From an uncultured Granulosicoccaceae bacterium (GTDB lineage Bacteria; Pseudomonadota; Gammaproteobacteria; Granulosicoccales; Granulosicoccaceae), in contig CALGLE010000012.1 of the NCBI GenBank assembly GCA_937930305.1, positions 28,509 through 92,508 on the forward strand: a stretch of DNA of 64,000 nt, written 5' to 3'. Under the pieces are notes generated by a model. It saw only the letters and a program-made list of their open reading frames with translations. It made no database searches and had not been told where the DNA came from. Shown piece by piece: positions 10,234-20,437 of this stretch. Both the position numbers and the translations under genes were made by a program. Numbering within the stretch: the first letter of the stretch is position 1; each line of letters opens with the position of its first letter.

Positions 10234-10848
10234 ATGTCTAAAGACCGAATCGAAAGTTTAGAAGCACTATTGGCTTTGTACCCTGAGCCATTGGCAACTA
10301 GCGTGTCTAAAGAGCTATCAACGTTGAACGAGCTCTATTGTAAGATGATCAAAGCCGCTCCGTTTTTCACCATAGCCAGCATAGGCCCAGATGGTATGGA
10401 TTGCTCGCCACGAGGGGATACTCCCGGTTTTGTAGAAATTCTTAATGATAAGACCATAATCATTCCCGATCGCAGGGGCAACAACCGGCTGGATACGCTT
10501 AGAAATATTGTGGTTGATCCACGAGTGGCACTTTTATTTTTAATACCGGGTAAGGGTGAAACTTTGCGCTTAAATGGAAGCGCGTATTTGTCGAAGGACA
10601 AAGCACTACTTAATCGGTTTAAGGTGAACGGCAATGTGCCAATTAGCGCGATAGTGGTGGAAATTGAGCGGGTTTATTTTCAGTGTGCTCGCGCATTAAA
10701 ACGTTCTGGGTTATGGGATGCATCAAAACATGTTGACCCAAGCGGATTGCCAAGTGCTGGTGAAATGATTAAATCAGCGATTAAAGATTTCGATGACGAA
10801 GCTTACGATGAAGGCCTACAAGATAGGCAGTTGCGCACTTTGTATTGA
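10234..10848 (+). CDS. Pyridoxamine 5'-phosphate oxidase family FMN-binding protein
   Basis: FFTIASIGPDGMDCSPRGDTPGFVEIL, PDRRGNNRLDTLRNIVVDPRVALLFLIPG. Confidence 0.85.
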   Translation: MSKDRIESLEALLALYPEPLATSVSKELSTLNELYCKMIKAAPFFTIASIGPDGMDCSPRGDTPGFVEILNDKTIIIPDRRGNNRLDTLRNIVVDPRVALLFLIPGKGETLRLNGSAYLSKDKALLNRFKVNGNVPISAIVVEIERVYFQCARALKRSGLWDASKHVDPSGLPSAGEMIKSAIKDFDDEAYDEGLQDRQLRTLY

Positions 10849-10863
10849 CGATAATACTTAGAA

Positions 10864-11748
10864 TTAGCTCGGCTTCTGCGATTGCCGCAAGAACTTACGA
10901 AAGCCGCTAACTCGAGAATCATCCTTATAACGCCCTTTGGCCACATGACGAATACGCAGCAGGTTGTCGATCGGCACGGGTACGCCTTCATGGCCCAACA
11001 GATTTCTAAACACCGTGTCTTCGTAGGTTTTTCGCCAGCGAGTATCGGGTTGTTGATATAACTTCAAGTTACCGCAGTACCCCATACGTCGTGCCACATC
11101 CCCATGCACAATTTGAAAAGCGCCTTTCGCTTTGGTGATGGGGTTGGGGTGGAACATCGCAGGATCAATGGTTACCGGGCGGGGTTTGTTTAAACTCTGC
11201 GTCACCCATTCATGATCAGGTGGTAGCAGCTCGGTTATTTTTTCCCCATCGGGGAACAGTAACCCGACGCGTTGAGTTTTTAAGTGCGCTGCCAAACTGT
11301 CTAAACAGTTTTCGTTAAACATCAAATCACAATCGGCGAACCACACCCAATCGGCTTCTGTGGCCAAGGCCGCACGGTGTCGGCCGATGGCACGTCTGAA
11401 CAGTTCGGCTTTGGGAATAGCGATGGATCGCCAGATGACATTCGGTACCTTGCGTGCGGCGAAGTCTGCTGCTAAGTCGGCCGTTTCGGTATCGCTGTCG
11501 GCGTGGAATAGGGTGTGGGTGAGTGTTAGGTTTTTTGGGGGATAGTTTACCAATGAACTGAATTGGTAAATCGCTAAATGAGCGTATTGCCAGCAGTGGC
11601 TAACAATTTCTAGGTGGGGAGTGCCGGTAGGCTGAGTTAATTCATCTGTGGCCGGTGGCTTGGGCGCGTACCAATGCGCAGGTATCACGTTACCAACCAG
11701 TTTGGTGTAGTACTGATTACTTAACCACAAGAAAAGATCAGATCGCAA
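10864..11748 (-). CDS. Glycosyltransferase, GT-A fold, galactosyltransferase-like
   Basis: WVWFADCDLMF (DxD-type) motif and KAKGAFQIVHGDVARRMGYCGNL...YEDTVFRNLL (galactosyltransferase-type ED motif). Confidence 0.7.
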   Translation of the reverse strand: MRSDLFLWLSNQYYTKLVGNVIPAHWYAPKPPATDELTQPTGTPHLEIVSHCWQYAHLAIYQFSSLVNYPPKNLTLTHTLFHADSDTETADLAADFAARKVPNVIWRSIAIPKAELFRRAIGRHRAALATEADWVWFADCDLMFNENCLDSLAAHLKTQRVGLLFPDGEKITELLPPDHEWVTQSLNKPRPVTIDPAMFHPNPITKAKGAFQIVHGDVARRMGYCGNLKLYQQPDTRWRKTYEDTVFRNLLGHEGVPVPIDNLLRIRHVAKGRYKDDSRVSGFRKFLRQSQKPS

Positions 11749-11752
11749 GGGA

Positions 11753-12820
11753 TTAAGATCTCAATTGCTCAAAAATCATTAAGTGATCAAGCTTTAAACG
11801 CACGCCAAACTGTTCACCCACGGCATGGTTATGATGTGAGGGGGCTAAACATAACAGCCGTGTGCTGCCCGGCATACGCAAGGTGTATAAATGGTCGGCA
11901 CCTCGAAAATCTTTTGCGATTACGGTGGCGCGAGTTGGGCTGGTGTCGTCGTGCAAGATGTCATCAGGTCGTACCAGTAGTTCAATTTGCGTACCCACTT
12001 CAAAACGGTTAGACAATTCCCCTTCGATGATGCCCAGCTCGGTTTGAATACGATTGTTCTCTAAGGTGTTGCCGCACACAAACACGCCCTCGCCAATAAA
12101 GTCGGCGACGAAGCGGTCTTGTGGCTTGTGGTAAAGATCATAGGCGTTGTCCCACTGACACAAACCGCCGTCTTTAATCACGCCGATGTGGTCTGCAATG
12201 GCAAAGGCTTCATATTGATCGTGTGTCACCAACATAGCGGTAATGCCATCGTGCTTAAGAATTTCTCGCACCTCATGCGCTAACTGCACACGGCGCTCAG
12301 TGTCTTGGCTGCTGAAGGGTTCGTCCAATAACAACACCGGGGGGCGAGGCGCCATCGCTCGTATCAAAGCCACCCGTTGTTGCTGGCCACCTGAGAGCTG
12401 ATGGGGGTAGCTGTTGGCATAACTTTGTAAGCCGACCAGCTCCAACAGTTCATCGACTCGTTGGGATACAACAGATTTTTTTGTTCCACGCATGCCAAAG
12501 GCCACATTACGACGCACATTCATGTGTGGAAATAGGGCGAGGTCTTGGAACACCATGCCAATACGGCGGTGTTCGGGGCTGGTTTGCTGCTTTTCTGTGG
12601 CCATCGTTTCGCCCGCGATGTGAATCGAGCCAGCACTGGGTGCTTGAAAGCCAGCAATGGTTCGCAGTAGAGTGGTTTTGCCACAGCCGCTAGGGCCCAA
12701 CAAACAGCCAATTTCACCTTCGGCTAAGGCAAAAGAGACATCACTAACCACGGGTACGCCACCCAGGGTCACGCTAATCTGGTTGAGTTCGAGTTGAGAA
12801 TTTGAAGCGTTATCGGCCAT
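11753..12820 (-). CDS. ABC transporter ATP-binding protein (FbpC/PotA-like, TOBE domain)
   Basis: Walker [10 protein letters not shown], signature [15 protein letters not shown], Walker [12 protein letters not shown]-terminal TOBE-like region. Start taken at internal Met ([11 protein letters not shown]); ORF extends to 12862. Confidence 0.9.
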   Translation of the reverse strand: MADNASNSQLELNQISVTLGGVPVVSDVSFALAEGEIGCLLGPSGCGKTTLLRTIAGFQAPSAGSIHIAGETMATEKQQTSPEHRRIGMVFQDLALFPHMNVRRNVAFGMRGTKKSVVSQRVDELLELVGLQSYANSYPHQLSGGQQQRVALIRAMAPRPPVLLLDEPFSSQDTERRVQLAHEVREILKHDGITAMLVTHDQYEAFAIADHIGVIKDGGLCQWDNAYDLYHKPQDRFVADFIGEGVFVCGNTLENNRIQTELGIIEGELSNRFEVGTQIELLVRPDDILHDDTSPTRATVIAKDFRGADHLYTLRMPGSTRLLCLAPSHHNHAVGEQFGVRLKLDHLMIFEQLRS

Positions 12821-12875
12821 GGGTGAATGATAGCGGATCGGTGCGTGTTCTCGGTGGCTCACTACACTTCACATT

Positions 12876-15686
12876 ATGGTTGACATCACAGACAAGCAAT
12901 CTCAAATCGCCGAATCGCACTGGCAGCGCCTGTTCGGGCTCAGCCCATACTGTCTTTGGGTGTCAGAGCGCTTTGGGCGCGAGCCTGTCGCCCCCATCTG
13001 TGCCGATGCCCAGACGTTACAAGACACCCTGAATCAGCTTTGGGAGTCAGCCCAGAAGCAGGGCAATGCTTCAGGGGCTGCGTCAGCGTCGCTTGGCGTA
13101 TCGGATGCGGATCGATTGAACGCCCAGCAACAGCTTATTCGTCGATTTCGTCACACCCAGATGCTGCACATTTTGGAAGCCGATCTCGAACAGCGGGTGG
13201 CACTGACTCAAACCCTGCAAAGCTTATCGGCGCTGGCAAAAGCTTGCCTTCAAGCCGCGGTTGCCTGGTCTGAGACGGCCTTGCAGGATCGATACGGTCA
13301 GGCTCACGATAGGGACGGGTTACCGGTGCATTTGTTGGTCATCGGCATGGGGAAATTGGGCGGCCAAGAACTGAATGTGTCTTCTGATATCGATCTGATA
13401 TTCGCGTTTCGCCAAAACGGAGAAACCACCGGCCCCAAAGTGATCGAAACCGCTGAGTGGTGTCGTCGGGTTGCGCAGCGCACCACCCAAGTGTTGCACG
13501 CCAACACCGAAGATGGCATTTGTTACCGCGTGGACACGCGTTTGCGTCCCTTTGGTGACAGTGGCCCCTTAGTAATGTCGTTTGATGGCATGGAGCATTA
13601 TTACCTCACGCAGGCGAGAAACTGGGAACGCTATGCCATGGTGAAAGCTGCGGTTATGGCAGGTACGAGTGAGGATGCAGCCGGATGGCAGGAGCTGATA
13701 AAACCCTTTGTGTTTCGGCGCTATTTAGATTATTCCACCATTGAATCGTTGGCCGAACTCAAACAAAAAATCAACACCAACTTACAAAGCAAAGAAGCCA
13801 ACCGTGCGTCGAGTACTTGGAATGTAAAACTGGGCCACGGCGGCATTCGTGAAATTGAATTTATCGTGCAATCGTTTCAGTTAGTGCGCGGCGGGCGTGA
13901 GCCAGAATTACAGGGCCAAGAACTGTTGCCTACTTTAGGTGCGTTGGCGAAAAATTCGTTAATCAGTAAGCAAGATGAAACAGCGCTGTATGAAGCGTAC
14001 GTTTTTTTACGCCGGACTGAGAACGCCCTGCAATCGTTTCGTGATCAACAAGTGCACACCTTGCCAAAGAGCGAAGAAGATCAAACGCGATTGGTTGATT
14101 GGATGGGCTATGCCGATTGGGCGTCATTCGATACCGATTTACAGGCACATCGAAAAGAGGTGATTGCGCGTTTTGACGATGTATTTCGAATCGATGATGA
14201 CGAAGCCGCTGCAGTAAACGATCTCAGTGATCAGTTGGCATCGCACAAAATTCCTGTTAACGATGCGCTACAAGCCTCGTTGACGGAAGTAACGGCTGGG
14301 ACTTTGTATCAGCGTTTAACAGCGAACGCTCAGCGCCGCATCGATCGCATCATTCCCACAATGATTGCCTTGTGCGCTGAAGAGGATGCACCGGACGAAA
14401 GTTTGTCGCGCTGTCTTTCCTTGGTGCGGGTGGTGGCTGGGCGCAGTGGTTATTTACAAGTGCTGATTGAACAGCCTGCGGCGTTACAGCGCTTGGTGCA
14501 CGTATTGTCACGCAGCCGATGGATAACCGATTTCATTACCAAGCACCCCATCGTCATTGATGAGTTATTGGTGCATTCCTCGGTGGAGGATTTCCCCAGC
14601 CGGCAGCAATTGTGGGAGCGAGCCAAGAAAGAGTGTGCTCGTGTGGCGGATGATGACCTAGATGTACAAATGGATGCCATGCGTCAATTTCAAAAAGCTC
14701 ATGAATGTCGAGTGGCGGTGGCGGAATTAACCGATGACTTACCACTGATGCGAGTCAGTGACCAGTTAACTTGGTTGGCCGAAAGTGTGCTGGGTGCGGT
14801 GATGCTCTTAGTGGAAGCTGCGTTGTCCAAAGTACATGGCTGTCCGCATTTTGATGATGAAGGCATAACGCACGCGGCCTCGGTTGGGGTGGTGGCTTAT
14901 GGCAAGCTGGGCGGGTTGGAACTGGCCCATGGTTCAGATTTGGACGTGGTGTTTGTGCACAACAGTCGTGGGCAATCGCAAATGACCGACGGTGAACGGC
15001 CCATTCCTAATACACAATACTACGCGCGTCTGGCGCAACGTGTGGTGAGCTTCATGACCACCTTGACACCTGCGGGCACCTTGTACGAAATGGATCTTAG
15101 ACTGCGGCCCAACGGCAGTTCGGGTGTCTTGGTCACTGGCATCGAAGCGTTTGAGCGTTACCAGCTCGATTCTGCGTGGACTTGGGAGCATCAGGCTTTG
15201 TCACGCGCTCGAATGGTCTATGGCCCCGATTCTTTGGTGGATCAATTCGAGCAGGTTAGAAAAAGCGTGCTTGGGCAAGAACGGAACTTGCCCGAGTTGC
15301 AAGCGGAAGTTCGGGATATGCGCCAGCGTATGCGCAAACACTTGGGCTCGGAAGTATTGAGTGAAGAGATCGATTTAAAGCAAGATGCAGGTGGGCTGGC
15401 CGATGTTGAGTTCATCGTCCAATATTTGGTGTTGGCACACGCAGCCAAACACCCTGAATTGATTGAATTCACGGATAATATCCGTCTGTTAGAGGCTGCA
15501 ACCCAGGTCCAAGTATTGGATGAGCGTTCGGGGGCACAGCTTAAAGAGCATTATGTCGCTTACCGAACCCTGGTTCATCGTCAGGCATTGCAGGGGCAAG
15601 GTAAGCGTTTGATTGAAGATGCTGAGCTTGCTCAGCGCCGTCAGGATGTGCAGGCCATTTGGCAGCATGTGTTGGACATAGACTAA
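12876..15686 (+). CDS. glnE: Bifunctional glutamine synthetase adenylyltransferase/deadenylase
   Basis: 936 aa; two nucleotidyltransferase modules (GMGKLGGQELNVSSDIDLIF and AYGKLGGLELAHGSDLDVVF), GHGGIREIEFIVQ, AGGLADVEFIVQYL. Confidence 0.97.
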   Translation: MVDITDKQSQIAESHWQRLFGLSPYCLWVSERFGREPVAPICADAQTLQDTLNQLWESAQKQGNASGAASASLGVSDADRLNAQQQLIRRFRHTQMLHILEADLEQRVALTQTLQSLSALAKACLQAAVAWSETALQDRYGQAHDRDGLPVHLLVIGMGKLGGQELNVSSDIDLIFAFRQNGETTGPKVIETAEWCRRVAQRTTQVLHANTEDGICYRVDTRLRPFGDSGPLVMSFDGMEHYYLTQARNWERYAMVKAAVMAGTSEDAAGWQELIKPFVFRRYLDYSTIESLAELKQKINTNLQSKEANRASSTWNVKLGHGGIREIEFIVQSFQLVRGGREPELQGQELLPTLGALAKNSLISKQDETALYEAYVFLRRTENALQSFRDQQVHTLPKSEEDQTRLVDWMGYADWASFDTDLQAHRKEVIARFDDVFRIDDDEAAAVNDLSDQLASHKIPVNDALQASLTEVTAGTLYQRLTANAQRRIDRIIPTMIALCAEEDAPDESLSRCLSLVRVVAGRSGYLQVLIEQPAALQRLVHVLSRSRWITDFITKHPIVIDELLVHSSVEDFPSRQQLWERAKKECARVADDDLDVQMDAMRQFQKAHECRVAVAELTDDLPLMRVSDQLTWLAESVLGAVMLLVEAALSKVHGCPHFDDEGITHAASVGVVAYGKLGGLELAHGSDLDVVFVHNSRGQSQMTDGERPIPNTQYYARLAQRVVSFMTTLTPAGTLYEMDLRLRPNGSSGVLVTGIEAFERYQLDSAWTWEHQALSRARMVYGPDSLVDQFEQVRKSVLGQERNLPELQAEVRDMRQRMRKHLGSEVLSEEIDLKQDAGGLADVEFIVQYLVLAHAAKHPELIEFTDNIRLLEAATQVQVLDERSGAQLKEHYVAYRTLVHRQALQGQGKRLIEDAELAQRRQDVQAIWQHVLDID

Positions 15687-15703
15687 AAAACGAATCATTC
15701 ATC

Positions 15704-15910
15704 ATGAAACAATCTGAATCTGAAGCCGTTGTCTTGGTAACGCGTGATCAACTCCCCATGCATTGCCCGCCGCCCGATTCATCCCTGTGGGACAGCCATC
15801 CACGTGTGTATATTCCACTGGAGGATTCTAGCGAAGCCAGCTGTTCTTATTGCGGTACCCGATTTAAGCTCGTGGACGACGATTCACCCGACGCAGGCTC
15901 GAACACCTAG
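15704..15910 (+). CDS. Zinc-finger domain-containing protein (zf-CHCC type)
   Basis: MKQSESEAVVLVTRDQLPMHCPPPDSSLWDSHPRVYIPLED...CSYCGTRFKLV; start at ATG 15704. Confidence 0.8.
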   Translation: MKQSESEAVVLVTRDQLPMHCPPPDSSLWDSHPRVYIPLEDSSEASCSYCGTRFKLVDDDSPDAGSNT

Positions 15911-15939
15911 TCGAGTGGGTTAGGGATTCGAACAGTTCG

Positions 15940-16707
15940 ATGTTATTAGGACAAAACAACATCATCTCGATCGGTGATACCCAATCCGATCGCTACTGGC
16001 AGCATTTGAAGGACGTGCAGCCCAGTTTTGATAGCCATTACTTCAGTAATCAATGGTTGGAAAGCGCATCGGCCGTGATTGGCTCGGCAGCAGCTGGGCG
16101 TGGCAATACCCAAATCCTATCTTTGGAAGGGCAAGAACTGGTATTGCGGCATTACCGGCGGGGTGGGTACATCAGTAAAGTATCTGAAGATCGCTATTTA
16201 TGGACGGGGCTCGATTCGGCCCGACCTTTTCACGAACTCGCCATTTTGGCGCATTTGTTTGAACTGAAATTGCCCGTGCCTCGCCCCTATGCGGCAGAAG
16301 TGGTACGAAATGGCGCTAGCTACAGCGGCAGCTTACTCACCTACCGCTTGCCGGGTTTAACCCTGGCTGAAGCGTTTGTGCAAAACAAAATGACCCCCGA
16401 TCTATGGCATCGAATTGGAGCATCCGTGCGACTGTTTCACAAACAAGGTATTTGCCACGCCGACCTAAACGCACACAACATTTTGATTCGAACCGAATTG
16501 CCCACCATCGATGAAACGACGGTGGCTATTTTAGATTTTGACCGAGCCGCCATTAAAGATCCTGCTCAGAACGATTGGCAGCACAAGGTGCTCACCCGTT
16601 TGCAACGCTCGTTATTAAAAATTGCAGCGAAGCATAAATTGGGGTTACTGGAAATCGAGTGGCAAACCGTTCTAGACGGTGCGCACGATAAGGCCAGAGT
16701 GGTATAA
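15940..16707 (+). CDS. kdkA: 3-deoxy-D-manno-octulosonic acid (Kdo) kinase
   Basis: LVLRHYRRGGYISKVSEDRYLWTGL and GICHADLNAHNILI kinase-like loop; next to waaA. Confidence 0.88.
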   Translation: MLLGQNNIISIGDTQSDRYWQHLKDVQPSFDSHYFSNQWLESASAVIGSAAAGRGNTQILSLEGQELVLRHYRRGGYISKVSEDRYLWTGLDSARPFHELAILAHLFELKLPVPRPYAAEVVRNGASYSGSLLTYRLPGLTLAEAFVQNKMTPDLWHRIGASVRLFHKQGICHADLNAHNILIRTELPTIDETTVAILDFDRAAIKDPAQNDWQHKVLTRLQRSLLKIAAKHKLGLLEIEWQTVLDGAHDKARVV

Positions 16708-16755
16708 GCGGTTAAGGCTCTTCATCGGTTTTGCGTTGTGAAGGTAATGGATCTT

Positions 16756-18150
16756 TCAATGAACGCCAGAGATCGACGTGGCCCGTTTTAACCACTGCGA
16801 ATACAGTGCCACACAACCCACGGGTTCTTGTGCTTGGCTTTGCGGCGGATTGTCTCTGAGACTAAGCAGGACACTTACCGTCTCGGACGCATGGGCTGTG
16901 ATGGTGATGCAGCCACGTTCTTGCAGCCACTCCACGGCCTCTCGAAAATTTTCGGTGTGCGGCCCCGTTACCACAGGCACACCATGAAAGTAGGGCTCTA
17001 GGACATTATGGCCGCCGCGTTCTATTAAAGAGCCGCCCACAAAGGCCGCCCCCGCACCGCTGTACCAGTCATGCAGTTCTCCCAAGGTATCCGCCACATA
17101 CAGTCGATGGGTTTCGTTAGGAACACCACCGAGGCTGCGACGTTCTGGTAACGCATTTGGAAAACGCTCAGCTAAGGTTTTATGCAAGGCTTCAGCGCGT
17201 TCAATATGGCGTGGGACCAGCACCAATAAACCCTCATTAACCTGTTGCATCCAATCGTTTGCAAGCTGCTCTTCTTCTGGCGGGTGGGTGGAGGCAGCAA
17301 CCACATAAGCCGGTTGAGCATCACTTTGCCCGATAGGCACCGTGCAACGCTGTGGCCGGTTATCAGCGAACTTCAAATCCCCCACCACAGTGATCAATGA
17401 GGCATTCGCACCGAGTTTTTTATAACTGTCTGCGTCAGCCGCACTGCGTGCCAGCACACGTACCGAGTGCAAAGCCGCTTGGTAGGCAGGGGCTAAGGTG
17501 CTAGCTAAACGGTGATTCGGTTCAACGGTGTTTAATGTTTTCTCAGTGGCGCGCGCGTTCACCAGGGTGACCGGTATTTGTTGGCGGTGAAGTGTGGTGT
17601 AGAGGTTGGGCCAAATCTCTGTTTCAACCATCACCACGTGTTGAGGCAATGTTCTGGAAATAAACCGGGATGTGATGTTTTTTGTGTCGATGGGTGCGTA
17701 GGCGTGCTGCACACAATGGCCCAATTCGGACTCATCTAAACGTTGCTGCAGCACTTGAAAGCCTGTCGTGGTATTGGTGGTGACCAACCATTGCGCGTTC
17801 GGTGCTTCGCTTAATCGTTCTTGAATGACCGATTGCAATAAAGGCCAAACGGTTTGAATTTCTCCCACTGAAGCGGCGTGCCACCAATCAAAGGATGACT
17901 GCGATAGTTGTTGTTTCTGTTTCTGTTTCTGTTTCTGTTTCTGTTTCTGTTTCTGTTGCGTTTGCTGTTGCGAGTTTTTTTTCAGCGCATGCCGCTTAGA
18001 TACAAAGCCTAAGCGCTCTCCGAAAAACCGCTTATCGCGTTCGCTGAAAGACTTCCAAGCGGCATGACAAACAAACAGTATCGATGCAAGACGTATCAAC
18101 GTTTGGTAACGCCAACCGGGTTTTACGTTGGATGCTGAATTCGCTGACAT
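16756..18150 (-). CDS. waaA: Kdo transferase (lipid IV-A 3-deoxy-D-manno-octulosonic acid transferase) with a (Lys-Gln)n insert
   Basis: WWHAASVGEIQTVWPLL, MVETEIWPNLY, GDLKFADNRP, VAASTHPPEEEQL, FVGGSLIERGGHNVLEPYFHGVPVVTGPHTENF. KQ tract lies between the N-terminal anchor and the GT-B domain. Confidence 0.95.
   Translation of the reverse strand: MSANSASNVKPGWRYQTLIRLASILFVCHAAWKSFSERDKRFFGERLGFVSKRHALKKNSQQQTQQKQKQKQKQKQKQKQQLSQSSFDWWHAASVGEIQTVWPLLQSVIQERLSEAPNAQWLVTTNTTTGFQVLQQRLDESELGHCVQHAYAPIDTKNITSRFISRTLPQHVVMVETEIWPNLYTTLHRQQIPVTLVNARATEKTLNTVEPNHRLASTLAPAYQAALHSVRVLARSAADADSYKKLGANASLITVVGDLKFADNRPQRCTVPIGQSDAQPAYVVAASTHPPEEEQLANDWMQQVNEGLLVLVPRHIERAEALHKTLAERFPNALPERRSLGGVPNETHRLYVADTLGELHDWYSGAGAAFVGGSLIERGGHNVLEPYFHGVPVVTGPHTENFREAVEWLQERGCITITAHASETVSVLLSLRDNPPQSQAQEPVGCVALYSQWLKRATSISGVH
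17913..17954. repeat. Hexanucleotide tandem repeat (GTTTCT)7 on + strand, (AGAAAC)7 on coding strand
   Basis: Seven perfect contiguous 6-bp units read directly; encodes (KQ)7 inside WaaA, within a Q/K-rich segment. Confidence 0.97.
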
Positions 18151-19097
18151 TACACGTAGGGGTTCGTGGCCCCTGGCGGGGGTTTAAAGCGTTTGTGTAA
18201 CCATAAGTATTGCTCAGGAAAGCGCGATACTTGTTCTTCGAATAAATCATTGATTGCTTGTGTACTGCTTAGCTCATCCGTTAAATCTAATTGCAGCGGT
18301 GCAAAAAAAGTGATGCAATAACTGGCGCCGTTATCATGACGCGTGGGAATCATCGGAATGATGGTGGCTTTGGTCATATGGGCAATGCGCGCGGTGCCGT
18401 TTGAGGTCAGTACGGGTTGCTTAAAGTACTGTGTGGCAATACCACCTTGTGATTGGCTGACGCACTGATCAGGTGAGTACCACACGGTATGGCCCTTTTT
18501 TAAATGGCGAATCATGTCGCGAATGTTTTTATTATCAATCATCGGTTGAATCCGGCGTTTGCGCTGCGACACCAACCATTCGGCCACCATGGGATTTTTG
18601 GGTGGGTCATAGACGGCGGCAATTGGCCAGCGTGGCCCCACGTAGCCACCGGCAATCTCTAAGGTAGAGAAGTGGGCTTGCAAAAAAATTACGCCGTTGT
18701 CCGAGTTCAATGCCGAGTTTAAGTGTTCAACGCCTGCAACGCTAAATCGTTCATCCACAGCGTCCATGCCACGAAACCATAACCAGGCGGTTTCTACGAT
18801 GGTCATGCCGACATGGGCATAAACGGCTTTTACTCGCGTCGCTTGTTGTGCATCGCTGAGCTCGGGGAAGGCTAAAGCGATGTTGACTTGGGTGGCGCGA
18901 CGTCGTTTGGGGATCAAAAAATACGCTAACGCGCCAAGCTTTCTGCCTATCGACATGGCAGCATCAAAAGGGAGTCGGGTTAGCAGCCAAAGTAGGCCGA
19001 GTACCAGCCAGATTGGCCAGTACTTAGGGTGGCGATAGGCGCTTGCGTTAAACGCTAATTCGCCTATCGCATTGGCGTTACTGGGGTGGTTTTTCAA
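18150..19097 (-). CDS. LpxL-family lysophospholipid/lipid A acyltransferase
   Basis: FLQAHFSTLEIAGGYVG, WYSPDQCVSQSQGGIATQYF, EQYLWLHKRFK. Stop overlaps the waaA start (TAATG). Confidence 0.9.
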   Translation of the reverse strand: MKNHPSNANAIGELAFNASAYRHPKYWPIWLVLGLLWLLTRLPFDAAMSIGRKLGALAYFLIPKRRRATQVNIALAFPELSDAQQATRVKAVYAHVGMTIVETAWLWFRGMDAVDERFSVAGVEHLNSALNSDNGVIFLQAHFSTLEIAGGYVGPRWPIAAVYDPPKNPMVAEWLVSQRKRRIQPMIDNKNIRDMIRHLKKGHTVWYSPDQCVSQSQGGIATQYFKQPVLTSNGTARIAHMTKATIIPMIPTRHDNGASYCITFFAPLQLDLTDELSSTQAINDLFEEQVSRFPEQYLWLHKRFKPPPGATNPYV

Positions 19098-20427
19098 GCA
19101 GTGCGTTAACCGCCATCAAATCTTGCTCACCCAGTGTTCCGGCGGCAGACTTCAGGCTTAGCGTATTCAGTACGTAATCATAACGTGCATTCACATAGTC
19201 TGAACGCGCGCTGAAGGTGTCTCTTAAAGCACGCAGCACATCCACCGAAGTTCGGGTACCGGCACGAAAGCCTGCATCGGTGGCTTCGGCTGATTTTTGT
19301 GTGGAATCGAGCGCTTGTCGTAAGGCTCGCACGCGGCTGATGTTGGTTAGCACGCCTCGATAGGCATCGCTGGTGCGTTGCACAACGGCTAATTCTTGCA
19401 CTCGTAGTTGAGATTCAGCCGCGGTGACTTCCGCTTTTGCGCGGGCAACCTGGGCTTTGATGCGCCCTCCGGTGTACAACGGCATGCGAACTTCCAAACG
19501 CAACTCGCCTGCGTCGACATCACGTCGACCGGTTTGCTCGGTGGTGCTGGATGAACCAATGGCGAGGATGTCCACAGTGGGGTAGCTCGCCCCTCGTTCA
19601 GCTTTCACTCGAACACCTGCGCTTTGCAGTTGCAATCGAGTGGTGGCTAGATCTAAGTTTTGATCTTTCGCTAAATTCACCCATTCATCAATGTTGGCAG
19701 GCTCTGGGGAAACCAACGGAATGTCATCTTTTAATGGATCTAAGGTATCGGCACGGGAACCGCTGAGTAATCGCAGCGCCTCTAGTGCAGTGGACAAGCC
19801 GTTTTGGGAAGCCACCTCTTGCGCAATGGCTAGATCATATTGGGCTTGCGCTTCACGCACATCAATAACGGTGGCCAAGCCCACATCAAAGCGTTTCTCG
19901 GCTTGTTCTTTTTGTCGTCCAATCGCTTGCAGTTCAGCCTGGCTGAACGCAACGTTCGCTTCAGATCTGAGCACTTCAAAATAGGCTTCAGCAACACGCA
20001 CGATTAAAGTTTGGCGTGCGCTCTCCAAGTTGGCATCGGCTTGCAACACCGCAAATTCTGCTTGATCGAGCAGGGCTGCATTGCTGCGATGGTATATCGA
20101 TTGGCTGAGCGATAAGGTTAAGCGGGTTGAAGGGAAAGTCTCGCTTAAATCATCATTAATATCGTTCAGGCTAGCGTCAAAACCCAAATTCACTTGGGGT
20201 CGAAACGCGGAACGAGCTAATGGGACTTGCTGGGTGGCCGCCTGGTGAGTCGCAATGGCGGCCTGAATGGTGGGGTCATACTCAGTAGCCAATTGATAGA
20301 TGTCACTGAGATCAGTGGCATTCGCGGTACACGATGCCGCCATCAAAACAGCAGCTGCACACAGCCTTGAGCGAGCTGCAAATTGAGCTAGGGTTCGTCC
20401 TGAGGGTCGTGCCAATCGATTTGTCAT
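19078..20427 (-). CDS. TolC family outer membrane efflux protein
   Basis: YQLATEYDPTIQAA, AEKRFDVGLATVIDVREAQAQYDLA, GFRAGTRTSVDVLRALRD. Overlaps the lpxL-like start by 20 bp. Confidence 0.92.
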   Translation of the reverse strand: MTNRLARPSGRTLAQFAARSRLCAAAVLMAASCTANATDLSDIYQLATEYDPTIQAAIATHQAATQQVPLARSAFRPQVNLGFDASLNDINDDLSETFPSTRLTLSLSQSIYHRSNAALLDQAEFAVLQADANLESARQTLIVRVAEAYFEVLRSEANVAFSQAELQAIGRQKEQAEKRFDVGLATVIDVREAQAQYDLAIAQEVASQNGLSTALEALRLLSGSRADTLDPLKDDIPLVSPEPANIDEWVNLAKDQNLDLATTRLQLQSAGVRVKAERGASYPTVDILAIGSSSTTEQTGRRDVDAGELRLEVRMPLYTGGRIKAQVARAKAEVTAAESQLRVQELAVVQRTSDAYRGVLTNISRVRALRQALDSTQKSAEATDAGFRAGTRTSVDVLRALRDTFSARSDYVNARYDYVLNTLSLKSAAGTLGEQDLMAVNALLEKPPQ

Positions 20428-20437
20428 AGACTCTTAT

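Noticed and set aside
15921-15940. TTCGA-containing stretch (gattcgaacagttcg) resembling a tRNA T-loop
   Set aside because: No acceptor or anticodon stems around it, and it abuts the kdkA start codon.
17881-18000. Contingency-locus on/off phase variation of waaA
   Set aside because: The unit is 6 bp, so gain or loss of units keeps the reading frame; only length modulation is possible from this tract.
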